Shown piece after piece: positions 63,981 to 64,000 of a stretch of 64,000 bases of DNA. Source of the DNA: a virus. The number at the start of each line of letters is the position of its first letter. The first letter of the stretch is position 1. The DNA lies in the IMG/VR virus record IMGVR_UViG_3300030380_006721, positions 6,580 through 70,579 of that record; one strand, written 5' to 3'. The notes under the pieces were generated by a model. It had not been told where the DNA came from. It saw only the letters and a program-made list of their open reading frames with translations, and did not search any database. The translations under genes and the position numbers were made by a program.

Positions 63981-64000
63981 TGCCTCACAAGTTTCATTGA

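Noticed and set aside
1-64000. Integrase, transposase, tRNA or rRNA genes
   Set aside because: None was recognised in the frames or spacers, although small structured RNAs cannot be excluded by eye.

Overview
This 64 kb window is a stretch of a tailed double-stranded DNA phage genome (Caudoviricetes). It carries portal, scaffold-like and HK97-type capsid genes, a very large tail-fibre and collar cluster, lysis genes, ThyX, a family A DNA polymerase, a primase-helicase, an OB-fold single-strand binding protein and a PD-(D/E)XK exonuclease, nearly without spacers. The likely host is a cyanobacterium. This is inferred from two NblA-like ORFs, a YRGV-tailed small protein, a small outer-membrane-barrel protein, many 2OG-Fe(II) oxygenases and many tiny basic ORFs of kinds I associate with marine cyanophages. 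I saw no terminase, RNA polymerase, integrase, tRNA or photosynthesis gene, so the window is probably part of a larger genome.

Layout. 1-4.6 kb: end of a DUF3310-like gene, a spike-base-like protein, a GT17 glycosyltransferase, the portal, and a scaffold-like gene whose start is overprinted on the portal end. 4.6-14.3 kb: capsid and other virion proteins, including a ComEA-like HhH protein. 14.3-21 kb: mostly minus-strand accessory genes (Dps-like, HTH, Dam-like, winged-helix, HNH-HTH), plus an NblA-like ORF and a Sec-exported transglycosylase on the plus strand. 21-29.5 kb: fibres and collar proteins. Two adjacent fibre genes each hold exactly 29 tandem 14-residue units.

29.5-42.5 kb: accessory belt with six 2OG-Fe(II) oxygenase-like genes, two HNH genes, holin-like and secreted proteins, a C39-like hydrolase, a run of very small genes and thyX. 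42.5-54.7 kb: minus-strand replication and recombination block. 54.8-59.2 kb: four-gene operon (VWA protein, MoxR AAA+ ATPase, DUF3150-like protein, small coiled-coil protein) behind a good sigma70-like promoter. 59.4-64 kb: dense minus-strand tiny genes, including a beta-barrel protein and a MarR-like regulator.

The plus strand mainly carries virion genes and the minus strand replication, regulatory and early-type genes. Overlapping starts and stops imply translational coupling throughout. The strongest leads are the portal/scaffold overprint, the twin 29-unit fibres with a shared C-terminal signature, the MoxR-VWA operon, and the enzyme-fold proteins that have lost catalytic motifs (two methyltransferase-like, one Dps-like). 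All function calls come from reading motifs by eye; no searches were run.
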